DNA of 64,000 nucleotides from Lachnospiraceae bacterium (lineage in GTDB: Bacteria > Bacillota > Clostridia > Lachnospirales > Lachnospiraceae). Below, piece after piece: positions 17,477 to 26,658 of this stretch. The number at the start of each line of letters is the position of its first letter. Position 1 is the first letter of the stretch. The notes under the pieces are model-generated. The model did no database searches and was not told the DNA's origin. It worked only from the letters and a program-made list of their open reading frames with translations. The stretch is from the NCBI GenBank assembly GCA_017520425.1, contig JAFXFO010000011.1, positions 1 through 64,000 of the forward strand, read 5' to 3'. The translations under genes and the position numbers were made by a program.

Positions 17477-19153
17477 TCATTTCAAGAAAAACAAGTTATT
17501 TTCTTTCCTCACAAATGCTTCACCCATGCCAAGCACCATAAAAATCGTCACGGCACTCATGGCCTGCTGGAAGCTGAACAAATTGTTCACCGTATATGCC
17601 AGTAGCGCAAAGCCACAGGCACCTGCCAAAGGATTGGTTTTTCCGGCTTTCAGAAAACGTACGATAGCCGTCACAAACAGACCTGCATAGCAAAACATTC
17701 CTAGCAGTCCGTTATTTACCAACACCGTCAGCCATTCACAATGGGCATTGGTCAAGGCACGTCCCTTAAAGCATTCTTCTATCATCTCTGACAACTGAGG
17801 ATTGGCACCGCTTCGTATGTAGAAGGCCATACTGTCCGGTCCCACACCAAACAATTTCCTTAGGAAATTCTGGTCTCCGAAGCATTGCACTCCTGCCGCC
17901 CAGGTGGCGCCGCGATAGCTTCCCCACTCCTTGTTGAAAGTCAGGGCAGAAACCTGAGACAGCTTGCCTAAACTACCGGGATATGCGGTGTTAATCAATC
18001 CAAGCACTACAAATACGACAATGGCCAAAACCGCTACACCACAGCCCACATAGCCTAATATCCGAAAAGCCTTCATGGGTGTCTTTCCTCTCTTCTGCCA
18101 AAACACCAGCAACAGACACACCGCAGAAGTTCCACCCAAAAGCACAAACGCTAAAGGGCTGTAGGTCAGTAAATCCGTCAATCCATCCTCATAATTAAAT
18201 CGCTCCGGCAGGAAGCTTCTGACAAAGCAAGTGACCATACAGGCAAATCCCAGACTCATACAGCAGGCGAAGAACAGTAGCAGCTTTTCTTCCTGTTTCA
18301 CGGAAAAAAGATACAATACCGGTAGCATCACAGCCAGTGCCACCACGCCGGAACGGCTTCCTTGCGTCACGAGCGTGGCAAAGCCCACGGTCATCCAAAC
18401 GCCCAGCAGGGCATTTATCCAAGGCTTTTCCTCCGATATGGTCCAAAGATAGTACAGACCTCCGAAAAAAATAATTACTATGTATCCGCAATACCAGTTC
18501 ATATTGCCGATGGTGGACAAAAACTCTATGGTGGTATTCTTCATCTCCATGGGCCGTACCTCAAAGCGGTTCAGATATCCCAGAGCAAAGACCACCAATG
18601 TCACCGGTATCCAAATCGCCGGCAGCCATTTGTTTTTCTGCCAGAAACGGGACACAGCGAAATACACTGCCACCAATAGAAGCTGGGTTCGAAGCCCCAA
18701 ATACCAGCGGTTTACTCCCACATAGGCATCTCCCCAATCCGTTCCCGCTTTATAATCTGAAAACAAATAAGACAGTATCACTATCACGGCATAACCCAGC
18801 ACGAGTAAATCCGTCACGGACAGCTTTTGATACCATTGTATCAAGATGGCTTTTATGTTTTTAAAACCACCCTCACGCTTACAAAGAGCCGCCCGGATTC
18901 CCAGATAGCTTATCCAGAAAATCAAAAAAATGATGCCTACAATGCAGGTCCCTTTATAAAAAAAGTTATACTTATCCGTACCAATCTGTGCATAGCCGTC
19001 GGTATAATAAAAGGGCAGGAGTACCATCATCAAAAGCATATAAAAGGTCACTATCATATGCTGCCCCAACTCCAGCAGCTGAGATAAATCCACCAGTAAA
19101 TCCGGCTTTCTCTTCTGTTTTCTTTTTTTTGATATTACTTTATGGCTTCCCAT
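17477..19153 (-). CDS. O-antigen ligase-like (Wzy/WaaL family) membrane protein
   Basis: 558-residue protein with about twelve predicted membrane helices. A large outside loop at roughly residues 380-460 (TFNKEWGSYRGATWAAGVQC and FGVGPDSM) and a conserved NAHCEWLTVLVNNGLLGM segment are typical of the Wzy_C / O-antigen ligase family. Members polymerise or transfer glycans. In Gram-positives the substrate may be a capsule or teichoic-type polymer. No glycosyltransferase cluster is adjacent, so its substrate is unknown. Confidence 0.8.
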   Translation of the reverse strand: MGSHKVISKKRKQKRKPDLLVDLSQLLELGQHMIVTFYMLLMMVLLPFYYTDGYAQIGTDKYNFFYKGTCIVGIIFLIFWISYLGIRAALCKREGGFKNIKAILIQWYQKLSVTDLLVLGYAVIVILSYLFSDYKAGTDWGDAYVGVNRWYLGLRTQLLLVAVYFAVSRFWQKNKWLPAIWIPVTLVVFALGYLNRFEVRPMEMKNTTIEFLSTIGNMNWYCGYIVIIFFGGLYYLWTISEEKPWINALLGVWMTVGFATLVTQGSRSGVVALAVMLPVLYLFSVKQEEKLLLFFACCMSLGFACMVTCFVRSFLPERFNYEDGLTDLLTYSPLAFVLLGGTSAVCLLLVFWQKRGKTPMKAFRILGYVGCGVAVLAIVVFVVLGLINTAYPGSLGKLSQVSALTFNKEWGSYRGATWAAGVQCFGDQNFLRKLFGVGPDSMAFYIRSGANPQLSEMIEECFKGRALTNAHCEWLTVLVNNGLLGMFCYAGLFVTAIVRFLKAGKTNPLAGACGFALLAYTVNNLFSFQQAMSAVTIFMVLGMGEAFVRKENNLFFLK

Positions 19154-19207
19154 CTCATCCTCCGTATTTATCCTATATCCTAATGATAGTCAAGACCCGT
19201 CCTTTCG

Positions 19208-20287
19208 TCAACTGCTTTCGCCTTCCTGCACTCCCTCTGCTTCCTTCCAAAAACCCTGCTTTTGCAGACTGGTATAGACTTGCTGTACCAATATAAAGCC
19301 CAGCGGTCCCTTGATAATGCCTGCTATGCCGAAAAGCTGTATGCCGGCGTAAACCGTGGCCAGGACCGCCAATGGTGGTATCCCAATCTTGCCTCCGATG
19401 AGCTTGGGTTCCAAAAGCTCTCTTGAGAAAATGCATATCACATAAAGACCAACTATGAAGATACCTGTTACATAACGACCACCAAAAAACTGTACGATAG
19501 CCAAGGGGCCCAACACAATCCCGGTCCCTAAAAAGGGAAGAGCATCCAAAAATCCTGCCAATATCCCCCAGAATATGCTGCTTGGAATCCGAAGCAGGGA
19601 CAATACCAAGGCACAGATACTGCCAACCAGGGACATGATTAGAAGATTCGCCTTTACTACCGTAGCAATATAGCGGATAATCCCACAAATGGCTTCCAGT
19701 GCAATATGACATTCCTGTCGGTTCAGCATTTTGTTCATAACACTGTCATAATCCTTTGCCAGGAATATGGTGGAAATGGTAAACACCAACAGAAAACCGC
19801 TAATAGATGCTATAACCTTCGCATACTGTAAGGATCCGGAAAGAAGACCCGGCAGGGCATGATTTTCAATATAATCTGCTCCCTCCTGTATCCGCCCAAG
19901 CAGCATCTCCTCCAGATATTCCGTATCCATGCCGGTAAGCCTGCTTCCCATGCGGCAAAGCTGTTCCACGGAATCCAACAGACTTTCCCAAAGACCATCC
20001 AAACCGTTTAGCCACTGGGGCAGACTGCTTACCACCCAGGTAATCAGGCACCAAAGCAGCAACAATATCACCCCACCGATTAGTAACAGTAATATCACCG
20101 CACCGATTTGTCGGTGTACATGAAGCTTGTCCTGTATCTTCTTCAGACGCGTCCCAAACATAGTGACAAAGAGCATGGCCACCAGTATGGGCGATACCAA
20201 GGGCACAATATATTGCAGAAAAAAATACACTACTCCGATGATGGCGAGTAGTGTAATATAGGGACTCTTTTTCCAAATCTGCATCAT
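19208..20287 (-). CDS. AI-2E family transporter (YtvI/YdiK-like permease)
   Basis: 359-residue membrane protein with eight predicted helices and the family segment ILAGFLDALPFLGTGIVLGP followed by a PKLIGGKIGIPPL motif. The family is named for an E. coli autoinducer-2 exporter, but many members move other solutes (for example Na+/H+). ATG 20287 (or 20284) follows GGAGGCAGG. It stands between the ligase-like gene and an RluA gene on the same strand. Confidence 0.88.
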   Translation of the reverse strand: MMQIWKKSPYITLLAIIGVVYFFLQYIVPLVSPILVAMLFVTMFGTRLKKIQDKLHVHRQIGAVILLLLIGGVILLLLWCLITWVVSSLPQWLNGLDGLWESLLDSVEQLCRMGSRLTGMDTEYLEEMLLGRIQEGADYIENHALPGLLSGSLQYAKVIASISGFLLVFTISTIFLAKDYDSVMNKMLNRQECHIALEAICGIIRYIATVVKANLLIMSLVGSICALVLSLLRIPSSIFWGILAGFLDALPFLGTGIVLGPLAIVQFFGGRYVTGIFIVGLYVICIFSRELLEPKLIGGKIGIPPLAVLATVYAGIQLFGIAGIIKGPLGFILVQQVYTSLQKQGFWKEAEGVQEGESS

Positions 20288-20400
20288 ACCTGCCTCCTTT
20301 TGAAAGCCTGTTTCGGCTCTCGGTTTCTTTTAAGATTAGTATGATGCTTTCTCGTTTTTTTATGATGCTGTGAACCTATCACATATTGGAAATTAATATT

Positions 20401-21096
20401 TTATTTTGTCAGCGGCATTGCCGGTTCTATCAGAAATAGTAACGATTTTCCGGTGGCCGGATGCTTTAACTCCAAGTGATAAGCATATAGTGCCACGTTT
20501 CGTATGTTTAATTTTTTGCTTATGTTTGCGGACTGTTCATTCCCATACTTGCTGTCTCCCAGAATGGGCCAACCTGCATGGGACAGCTGAGCACGTATTT
20601 GGTGAAAACGTCCGGTATCGATATGAATATCCAACAGGGTGATATTTTCTCCCTCTTCTGTTTGAGTACCGGATAGGGTCTGATACTGCAGAACTGCCTT
20701 TTTGGCTTCTTTATCGTTGGCATTGGAAACTCGCGCCAGATTCCCTTCTTTGCTCAAATAATCCACAAACTCTCCCTTTTCTTTGTCAGGTTTTCCACAA
20801 ACAACAGCATAATACTTTTTATTCAAGGTACCGCCTGCCAGCTGAGTCGTCAGCTTTGCCGCCGCCTCCTTGGTTTTGGCAAATACCAAAAGCCCTTCCA
20901 CCGGCTGATCCAGACGATGAATGATTCCCAAGTACGGTGCCCCTGACCTTTTTTCTTTCTTTTGTTGACCGGCCAGATAAATTTTCAATTCGCTGACCAT
21001 ATCCGTCTGTCCCACTTTAGCACTCTGGGTAGCCAGCCCCGCGGGTTTATGTGCCACCAGAATATGGGCATCCTCATATACGATTTTGGTTCGCAT
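20401..21096 (-). CDS. RluA family pseudouridine synthase (no S4 domain)
   Basis: 231 residues with the catalytic IIHRLDQPVEGLLVFAKT (active Asp present) and GRFHQIRAQLSHAGWPILGD. It lacks the N-terminal S4 domain of the other RluA enzyme at 15753-16643. Short forms like this are common in clostridia. Gln-Pro-Val replaces the usual three residues after HRLD. RNA target unknown. The start at 21096 is preceded by GGAGGATAT. Confidence 0.9.
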   Translation of the reverse strand: MRTKIVYEDAHILVAHKPAGLATQSAKVGQTDMVSELKIYLAGQQKKEKRSGAPYLGIIHRLDQPVEGLLVFAKTKEAAAKLTTQLAGGTLNKKYYAVVCGKPDKEKGEFVDYLSKEGNLARVSNANDKEAKKAVLQYQTLSGTQTEEGENITLLDIHIDTGRFHQIRAQLSHAGWPILGDSKYGNEQSANISKKLNIRNVALYAYHLELKHPATGKSLLFLIEPAMPLTK

Positions 21097-21155
21097 GATA
21101 TCCTCCGTCCCTGTTTCACAGCTAATTTAAATATCTATTTGAAAATTTTTGACGA

Positions 21156-21327
21156 TTGGGCATAATACACAATTTCGAACTGCCTCTGCCCAAAATAAAC
21201 CTTCTACCTTGGGCATAAAATATGGATTTCCTAGAATGGTGCCCAAAAGCGTCATAAATCATCCATTATGACCACATTCTCTTCTCTATTTTGGGCACGA
21301 AATAGAGTTTTTTCCTTCTATGCCCAA
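21156..21327. repeat. Three TTGGGCA...TGCCCAA dyad units
   Basis: Three units of 38, 38 and 37 bp (21156-21193, 21209-21246, 21291-21327) each begin TTGGGCA and end TGCCCAA, while the interior sequence differs. They fill most of the 330-bp gap between the RluA gene and a decayed gene. No U-tract follows the stems, so they are not ordinary terminators. Size and design resemble the dyads at 50180-50725 and 59285-59600, with a different stem sequence. Confidence 0.7.
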
Positions 21328-21426
21328 CTCCGGTTTTCTTCACTATAACTCATAATAAAACGCCATAGAAGAGAGTCGTCTAAATTACCATTATATAGAT
21401 TATACCTCAAATCCTGCTTAAATCAA

Positions 21427-21963
21427 CTATTCCTCAAAGTCTTTTAACACACTAAGTATCTTTTGCGTATTACGGTCTACAAAATCAAGAAGTTTCACTG
21501 CATCCTCACAGCATTTCATATCCTTTTGTCCTAAAAACCAGGCTATGAAAAGTAGCTCTATGGACTTCATCACATAAGGAACCGCTTGAATCTCCTGCAA
21601 CTGCAATGGATTGATTTCCATATATCCCCGAAACACCTTATGTAACACCCGAAACCACTGTTCCTCTGTAACTGCCATTGCCGCCTCCTCACACAGCAGT
21701 CCCAGCAGGAAATAACACAAATCAAAAATTCGTATATTCTTTTGGCTTAAGTCGAAATCAATGTAACCGCTAAAACACTCTCCTTCAAAGAGGAAATTGC
21801 CAAAGTGCTCATCCCTTTTTTTCACCTCTAATGCATAGTCTGTTATATTGTTATGTACTTCCCGCTCCTTAATGGGGATATAAAGATACTCTCCCTGCAC
21901 ATATTCCCGTAGCTACTCTATCATTTCAGGTGGCAGTATTTTTGCCGCATTTTTATATTTCAT
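21427..21963 (-). pseudogene. Decayed gene: CD3324-like start joined to a phosphotransferase C-terminus
   Basis: From ATG 21963 (after GAAAGGAAGC) the frame reads MKYKNAAKILPPEMIE, then a TAG stop, then LREYVQGEYLYIPIKERE. This is the N-terminus of CD3324-type small DNA-binding proteins with one internal stop. The frame continues directly into HFGNFLFEGECFSGYIDFDL and RIFDLCYFLLG, the C-terminal half of an aminoglycoside-phosphotransferase/CotS-like kinase whose N-terminal half is missing. A GTG at 21900 could start a 157-residue remnant, but it would be inactive as a kinase. Probably a deletion fusion. Confidence 0.7.
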
Positions 21964-22121
21964 TTGGTAAGCTTCCTTTCGTCAAAGACTATACATATTT
22001 ATTTTTATTATACCAAAAAGCAAAGAAAAAGTTGTCTATGTTTGTTTCTGTCACAACATAGACAACTTAATTATTTCAAAATCTAAACAAGTTCACATCG
22101 CGCCATTCGCAAAGGCGCCTC

Positions 22122-22814
22122 TTACACCTTAAACCGATACCCTACACCCCAAATAGTTTCAATATACTGGGGCTTAGCGGTGTCAGTCTCAATCTTTTCA
22201 CGAATCTTCTTAATGTGTACGGTTACGGTGGCGATATCACCGATGGAATCCATATCCCAGATTTCACGGAACAGCTCTTCCTTAGTAAATACATGGTTGG
22301 GGTTCTCCGCCAGGAAGGTGAGCAGGTCAAATTCCTTGGTAGTGAAATTGCGCTCTTCTCCATTGATATATACTCTGCGGGCAGTTTTGTCGATACGAAT
22401 ACCACGGATTTCCACAATATCATTCTGCGCCTTCTGGTTGCTGCCTACCAGGCGCTCGTATCTGGCCATGTGGGCCTTCACTCTTGCCACCAACTCGCTG
22501 GGACTGAAGGGCTTGGTCATATAGTCATCAGCACCCAAACCAAGGCCTCTGATTTTGTCGATATCATCCTTCTTGGCTGAAACCATGAGGATGGGAATAT
22601 CCTTTTCCTCACGAATCTTCTTGCACACCTCGAAGCCATCCATACCGGGAAGCATCAAGTCCAGAATGATCAGGTCATACTCACCGGTCAAAGCCATCTG
22701 TAATCCGCCGTCACCGGTATTGCAGATATCTACCTCGAAATCACTTAATTCCAGATAATCCTTTTCTAAATCTGCGATTGCCACTTCATCTTCAATAATT
22801 AAAATCTTACTCAT
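22122..22814 (-). CDS. OmpR/PhoB family response regulator
   Basis: 230 residues. The receiver domain (1-120) has acidic EDE near residue 8, the phospho-acceptor Asp in LIILDLMLPGMDG and Lys in MTKPF. A winged-helix DNA-binding domain (130-230) ends IETIWGVGYRF. It pairs with the histidine kinase encoded 19 bp upstream. Regulators of this class bind direct repeats, and the TTTAAG boxes at 12547-12574 are one possible target. Signal unknown. Confidence 0.95.
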   Translation of the reverse strand: MSKILIIEDEVAIADLEKDYLELSDFEVDICNTGDGGLQMALTGEYDLIILDLMLPGMDGFEVCKKIREEKDIPILMVSAKKDDIDKIRGLGLGADDYMTKPFSPSELVARVKAHMARYERLVGSNQKAQNDIVEIRGIRIDKTARRVYINGEERNFTTKEFDLLTFLAENPNHVFTKEELFREIWDMDSIGDIATVTVHIKKIREKIETDTAKPQYIETIWGVGYRFKV

Positions 22815-22833
22815 ACTTCTTCCTCCTCATAGC

Positions 22834-24306
22834 TTAAGCCTGCAGCTCTTTATATTTTCTGATTACAAAATGGAGACAGGTGCCTTCCCCCTCTTTACTG
22901 GTGGCCCAGATATATCCTCCATGGTCCTCGATAATCTTCTTTACAATGGATAGCCCGATGCCGCTACCGCCCTGGGCGGAGTTACGGGAAGCATCCGTCC
23001 GATAGAAACGCTCGAATATTTTCGGCAAATCCTTTTGGGCGATGCCCTTACCGTTGTCCTCGATTTCCACACGGATGGCATCGTTCTCATCCAATATGCG
23101 GATATCGATGCGTCCCTTGGCCTTGTCCATATATTTCACACTGTTGCTGATAATATTGTTGATAACCTTCTTCATCTGCTCAGGATCCGCTATGATGATG
23201 GTATCCGCAGGTACCAAATCCGTATAATTCAGTTCGATGCCCTTGGACTCCAGATCCAAACCTACTTCTTCCACGCAGTCCCCAAAATAATCTGCCACAT
23301 TGATACGGTGGAAATTATAAGGGATTCGGTTGCTATCGATTCCGGAATAAATCGTCAGCTCGTTAATCAGCTTATCCATGTCCATAGCCTTATTATATAT
23401 GGTACGAATGTATTTATCCATCTTTTCCGGCGTGTCTGCCACACCGTCCATGATACCCTCCACATAGCCCTTGATAGCCGTTATAGGAGTCTTCAAATCA
23501 TGGGAAATATTACTCACCAGCTCTTTGTTCTGCTGGACATGCTGCTTATTCTCTTCCGTGGTCTCCTTCAGACGAAGACGCATATCCTCATAATTGCGGT
23601 ACAAATCACCGATTTCTCCCTCTAAGTCCGTCTCCAGCATATAGTCGAAATTGCCATCCTTAATTTTCGCCATGGCCACATCCAACTTATCCAAAGGGGT
23701 AAACACACTCTTTCGAAACCACAGAGTCAGCATGATACCCGTAAAGATGAGAATCAGCAGAATCGCAATAAACATATCCACCAGAAGCTCTCTGGAAATA
23801 AGGGTGTTCATCTTCGTCACTACGAAGATACTTCCCTTTGCCCCATCCCGGAACACAAAATCATATTGCTTTACATATTTATTAAAAGCTTTAAAATAGT
23901 AGCCCGAATCCTTATCCGGCGCCTCATCATAATCCGGCAGCTTATCAAAAAGCTTATCCGATAGTTCCTGATTGCCTGTATAGTACAGCTCCTTATCCTT
24001 ACGAACCAGGAGATATGCGGACTTCTTGGTTATTTTATCATTCAGCTCCTGCAGATAAGCAGTGTCCTCTAATTTCGTAATATCCGTCTTTGCCTGCGTC
24101 ACTATCTCTTCATAAGTAAGCTCTGCCGCATTGGCAAAGGATTCAAAGCTTTCCGTCATGAGTGAGTAATCCCACTCCTGTATGGAGTGACCCTGTCGAT
24201 AATTCACCAGGATAGCCCCGATAAAGCAATATGCCAGTACCGTTAATACCAAAGGCAATACGATAATGGTAATCAATGTAATCTGTAACCGTGTTTTAAA
24301 TTTCAT
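22834..24306 (-). CDS. Sensor histidine kinase
   Basis: 490 residues. Two membrane helices (about 10-32 and 175-197) flank an extracytoplasmic sensor domain. HAMP follows, then the HisKA phospho-site NISHDLKTPITAIKGYVEG and a HATPase domain with N-box IISNSVKYMDKA, DNGKGIA and GGSGIGLSIV. It should phosphorylate the adjacent response regulator. The ATG at 24306 lies in an AT-rich promoter region shared with the divergent Fur-family gene. The sensed signal is unknown. Confidence 0.95.
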   Translation of the reverse strand: MKFKTRLQITLITIIVLPLVLTVLAYCFIGAILVNYRQGHSIQEWDYSLMTESFESFANAAELTYEEIVTQAKTDITKLEDTAYLQELNDKITKKSAYLLVRKDKELYYTGNQELSDKLFDKLPDYDEAPDKDSGYYFKAFNKYVKQYDFVFRDGAKGSIFVVTKMNTLISRELLVDMFIAILLILIFTGIMLTLWFRKSVFTPLDKLDVAMAKIKDGNFDYMLETDLEGEIGDLYRNYEDMRLRLKETTEENKQHVQQNKELVSNISHDLKTPITAIKGYVEGIMDGVADTPEKMDKYIRTIYNKAMDMDKLINELTIYSGIDSNRIPYNFHRINVADYFGDCVEEVGLDLESKGIELNYTDLVPADTIIIADPEQMKKVINNIISNSVKYMDKAKGRIDIRILDENDAIRVEIEDNGKGIAQKDLPKIFERFYRTDASRNSAQGGSGIGLSIVKKIIEDHGGYIWATSKEGEGTCLHFVIRKYKELQA

Positions 24307-24457
24307 GATTCACTCCTATACTTCCCATAAAATCATAAAATCGTTTTTCTTCAATATAAATAAGTATAACACATTCTGCTCCAAGGTCAAAAAAAACCTC
24401 GAAAAAATAGTATTAAAAAAGTATAAAAAATTTTTTCAACTTTTTTCGAAAAACCTA

Positions 24458-24507
24458 TTGACTTTTCCCGCAAATTTTGTATAATAAAATCAGTAATCGT
24501 TACTGAT
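24458..24507 (+). promoter_or_regulatory. Promoter and palindromic operator of the Fur-family gene
   Basis: TTGACT (24458-24463), a 16-bp spacer and TATAAT (24480-24485) are followed at once by a perfect palindrome, ATCAGTAA-TCG-TTACTGAT (24489-24507). The operator covers the expected transcription start. Fur-family repressors bind such A/T-rich dyads, so autoregulation is the simplest reading. Confidence 0.75.
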
Positions 24508-24528
24508 ATCGATTTGAAAGGAGGAAAA

Positions 24529-24918
24529 ATGGCACTAAAGCATAGCAAACAGCGGGATATGATTAAAGACTTTTTAATGAGTCGTAAGGATCATCCCACA
24601 GCTGACGTTGTATATATGAATGTCAGACAGATACAACCCAATATCAGCTTAGGTACCGTATACCGGAATCTGACTCTTCTGGCAGATATCGGTGAGATCC
24701 AAAGGCTTCGCCTGGGAGACGGAGTAGACCACTTTGATGCTGATATTTCCGAACATTATCATTTCGTATGTAATGATTGCGGAGGTGTGATCGATTTGGA
24801 GATGGAGAATATTGATTCCATCCAAGAGGTAGCACAAAAGAAGTTTGATGGTCATATTACAGGTCATGTCACTCATTTCTACGGCACATGCAATTGTTGC
24901 ATGAAAGCAGTGAAATAG
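24529..24918 (+). CDS. Fur-family transcriptional repressor (PerR-like)
   Basis: 129 residues. An N-terminal winged helix is followed by the metal-binding region HYHFVCNDCGGVIDL and a final CNCC cluster, giving the Cys pairs of a structural zinc site. HFDADISEHYHF supplies the regulatory metal ligands expected in PerR/Fur. ATG 24529 follows AGGAGG; an upstream TTG is less likely. It lies 99 bp upstream of rubrerythrin, a peroxide-detoxifying protein, which favours a PerR-type role. Metal specificity cannot be read from sequence alone. Confidence 0.9.
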   Translation: MALKHSKQRDMIKDFLMSRKDHPTADVVYMNVRQIQPNISLGTVYRNLTLLADIGEIQRLRLGDGVDHFDADISEHYHFVCNDCGGVIDLEMENIDSIQEVAQKKFDGHITGHVTHFYGTCNCCMKAVK

Positions 24919-25017
24919 GGTAAAATGTAACAAAGAATTTACTCCGGCCAGTCCGGTACACGCGTTAAAAAACGCAGAACTATAAACAATTTTTGAAAAG
25001 AAAAGGAGAACAAGATT

Positions 25018-25557
25018 ATGAAGTATGTATGTAGTGTATGTGGTTATGTTCATGAAGGAGATGCAGCACCTGAGAAGTGCCCCGTTTGTGGAGTTCCTGC
25101 AGAGAAGTTCACTGAGATGGCAGGCGAAAAGGTTTGGGCTGCTGAGCATGTAGTAGGTGTAGCACAGGGTGCTCCCGAAGATATTATGATGGATTTAAGA
25201 GCAAACTTCGAAGGCGAATGCTCAGAAGTAGGTATGTACCTGGCTATGGCTCGTGTAGCTCACAGAGAAGGCTATCCTGAAATTGGTCTCTACTGGGAGA
25301 AGGCTGCTTGGGAAGAAGCTGAGCACGCAGCTAAGTTTGCAGAATTACTGGGCGAAGTGGTAACTGCTTCTACCAAGAAGAACTTAGAGATGAGAGTAGA
25401 CGCTGAAAACGGCGCTACCGCAGGTAAGTTCGACCTGGCTAAGAGAGCAAAGGCTCTTAACTTAGACGCTATCCATGACACCGTTCACGAAATGGCTCGC
25501 GACGAGGCAAGACATGGTAAGGCATTTGAGGGATTGTTAAAGAGATACTTTGGTTAA
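25018..25557 (+). CDS. Reverse rubrerythrin
   Basis: Rubrerythrins reduce hydrogen peroxide in anaerobes. This 179-residue form has the rubredoxin iron site first ([10 protein letters not shown] and CPVCG, residues 5-30), then a diiron four-helix domain with E-rich helices ([33 protein letters not shown]). That order defines the reverse type. ATG follows AAAGGAGAAC. Its last 26 codons and stop are inside the left repeat of an integrative element. An equivalent tail with silent changes lies at 34097-34177, so the protein stays intact after insertion. Confidence 0.95.
   Translation: MKYVCSVCGYVHEGDAAPEKCPVCGVPAEKFTEMAGEKVWAAEHVVGVAQGAPEDIMMDLRANFEGECSEVGMYLAMARVAHREGYPEIGLYWEKAAWEEAEHAAKFAELLGEVVTASTKKNLEMRVDAENGATAGKFDLAKRAKALNLDAIHDTVHEMARDEARHGKAFEGLLKRYFG
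25477..25557 (+). repeat. attL: left attachment repeat in the rubrerythrin gene
   Basis: This 81-bp segment matches 34097-34177 in direct orientation with six differences, all silent. The longest identical run is 29 bp (25501-25529 with 34121-34149), which probably contains the crossover core. It encodes the rubrerythrin C-terminus. Confidence 0.85.
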
Positions 25558-25597
25558 GCTACAAGCCGAGTAAATTCAATACTTTTGAATAACCCCA

Positions 25598-25629
25598 GAG
25601 GGCAAATCAGAAATGGTTTGCTCTCTTTT
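25598..25629 (+). terminator. Element-borne terminator after rubrerythrin
   Basis: An imperfect stem (GAGGGCAAA paired with TTTGCTCTC) followed by TTTTT lies 40 bp after the rubrerythrin stop. It is element DNA, so the element seems to bring its own terminator for the gene it entered. Confidence 0.5.
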
Positions 25630-25651
25630 TATGTCTTTAGAGTGGAAGAAA

Positions 25652-25718
25652 AGTGTACTTTTTCTATTGTACAACACTCAAAAAATCTTAAAAGTGTACT
25701 TTCTGTAGAGTGTACTTT
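25652..25718 (+). repeat. Left putative integrase arm sites (three decamers)
   Basis: AGTGTACTTT occurs exactly at 25652-25661, 25693-25702 and 25709-25718, all in one orientation. Two more exact copies lie by the right end (33971-33980, 34026-34035). Clustering at both ends suggests arm-type sites for the integrase. The rest of 25558-25905 holds no gene. Confidence 0.6.
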
Positions 25719-25905
25719 TTTACTCCCCCATTTTACTCCAGAAATGCCCATTTTTCAAGCATTTCTTTGACATCAACTCAACAACAACTCTTAATAACTT
25801 TTCTATGTTTCACAAGTACTTTTATTAAAATTTATCATCCTTAGGACAAGTTTAAATAAAAATCCTGCTGCCATTTTGAAATATCTCTGAAAGGAGTATT
25901 TCAAA

Positions 25906-26352
25906 ATGGTTACAAAAGCAAACAAAAGAAAAGTGGCAGAGTTCTGGCACAATCAATGTGCCTACTGCCACAAAACCGATTATTTACAATTCCACCACAT
26001 CAAGCCTAAATCCGCAGGCGGCACTGATGAACCAGACAATTTATTGCTACTGTGTGCCTGCTGCCATGCTACTGTGCATGGGAAAGTATACAACCCTCAG
26101 AAACCAAACTGCCGCACTTCTATTGCCTATGAAACTGCCCTGCCTGTTTTGGAAGATTATTTTGCAAATAGAATAGGGGCAAAAGAAACAAAAGAAAAAC
26201 TGAAACTCTCTCCCAAAACTCATTTATCGGAAAGTGCCTTGATAAAGCGGTACAAGAGAGAACACAAGATTGATAAGTTTTACAATAACGTAGACCTTAA
26301 AAACAGCCATAAAACGCAAAATGCAGGGCTTGCTCTGACAGCCCCAGAGTAA
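25906..26352 (+). CDS. HNH endonuclease
   Basis: 148-residue protein with a compact HNH (beta-beta-alpha metal) nuclease domain near the N-terminus. CAYCHK begins a Cys pair and LQFHHIKPKSAGG supplies the catalytic His pair. DNLLLLCACCHATVHGK holds the Asn, the second Cys pair and the last His. The C-terminal 60 residues are basic and unfamiliar. ATG follows GAAAGGAG. It is the first gene of the integrative element, facing inward. HNH proteins in such elements can be homing, restriction or packaging nucleases; which one applies here is unknown. Confidence 0.88.
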   Translation: MVTKANKRKVAEFWHNQCAYCHKTDYLQFHHIKPKSAGGTDEPDNLLLLCACCHATVHGKVYNPQKPNCRTSIAYETALPVLEDYFANRIGAKETKEKLKLSPKTHLSESALIKRYKREHKIDKFYNNVDLKNSHKTQNAGLALTAPE

Positions 26353-26368
26353 ATCCCTGTGATTTTAT

Positions 26369-26397
26369 TTGTTAAAAAAATTATGATAAAATATATA
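26369..26397 (+). promoter_or_regulatory. Promoter for the small-protein pair in the element
   Basis: TTGTTA (26369-26374), a 17-bp spacer and TATATA (26392-26397) lie 40 bp before the ATG of the 71-residue protein, separating it from the HNH gene. Confidence 0.5.
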
Positions 26398-26438
26398 TGT
26401 AATAAAGAAAAAAAATTAACGAAGAAAGGAGAACTCGC

Positions 26439-26654
26439 ATGCACAGAATGTTAAGAAACAATGACCCATATTACACTCTTGTATCAGATGAAAATATACA
26501 AGAGGCATTGATGTATAGAAATTATATGCAGGCTCATCAATATGCCAATAATCAAGTAAATGCTAAAAGAATTGCTGATTATATCGCAAATGAGGCAGCC
26601 GCAAAAGCACTTGCTGCACTTGAAAAAGAACTAACGAAGAAAGGATTTAAATAA
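26439..26654 (+). CDS. Small hypothetical protein of the element
   Basis: 71 residues, mostly helical, with an Ala/Lys-rich end (AAAKALAALEKELTKKGFK). No recognised domain. ATG follows AAAGGAGAAC, a strong site, and the next gene begins 4 bp after its stop, so the two are probably one operon. Possible partner or regulator of the next protein; function unknown. Confidence 0.7.
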   Translation: MHRMLRNNDPYYTLVSDENIQEALMYRNYMQAHQYANNQVNAKRIADYIANEAAAKALAALEKELTKKGFK

Positions 26655-26658
26655 ATTT

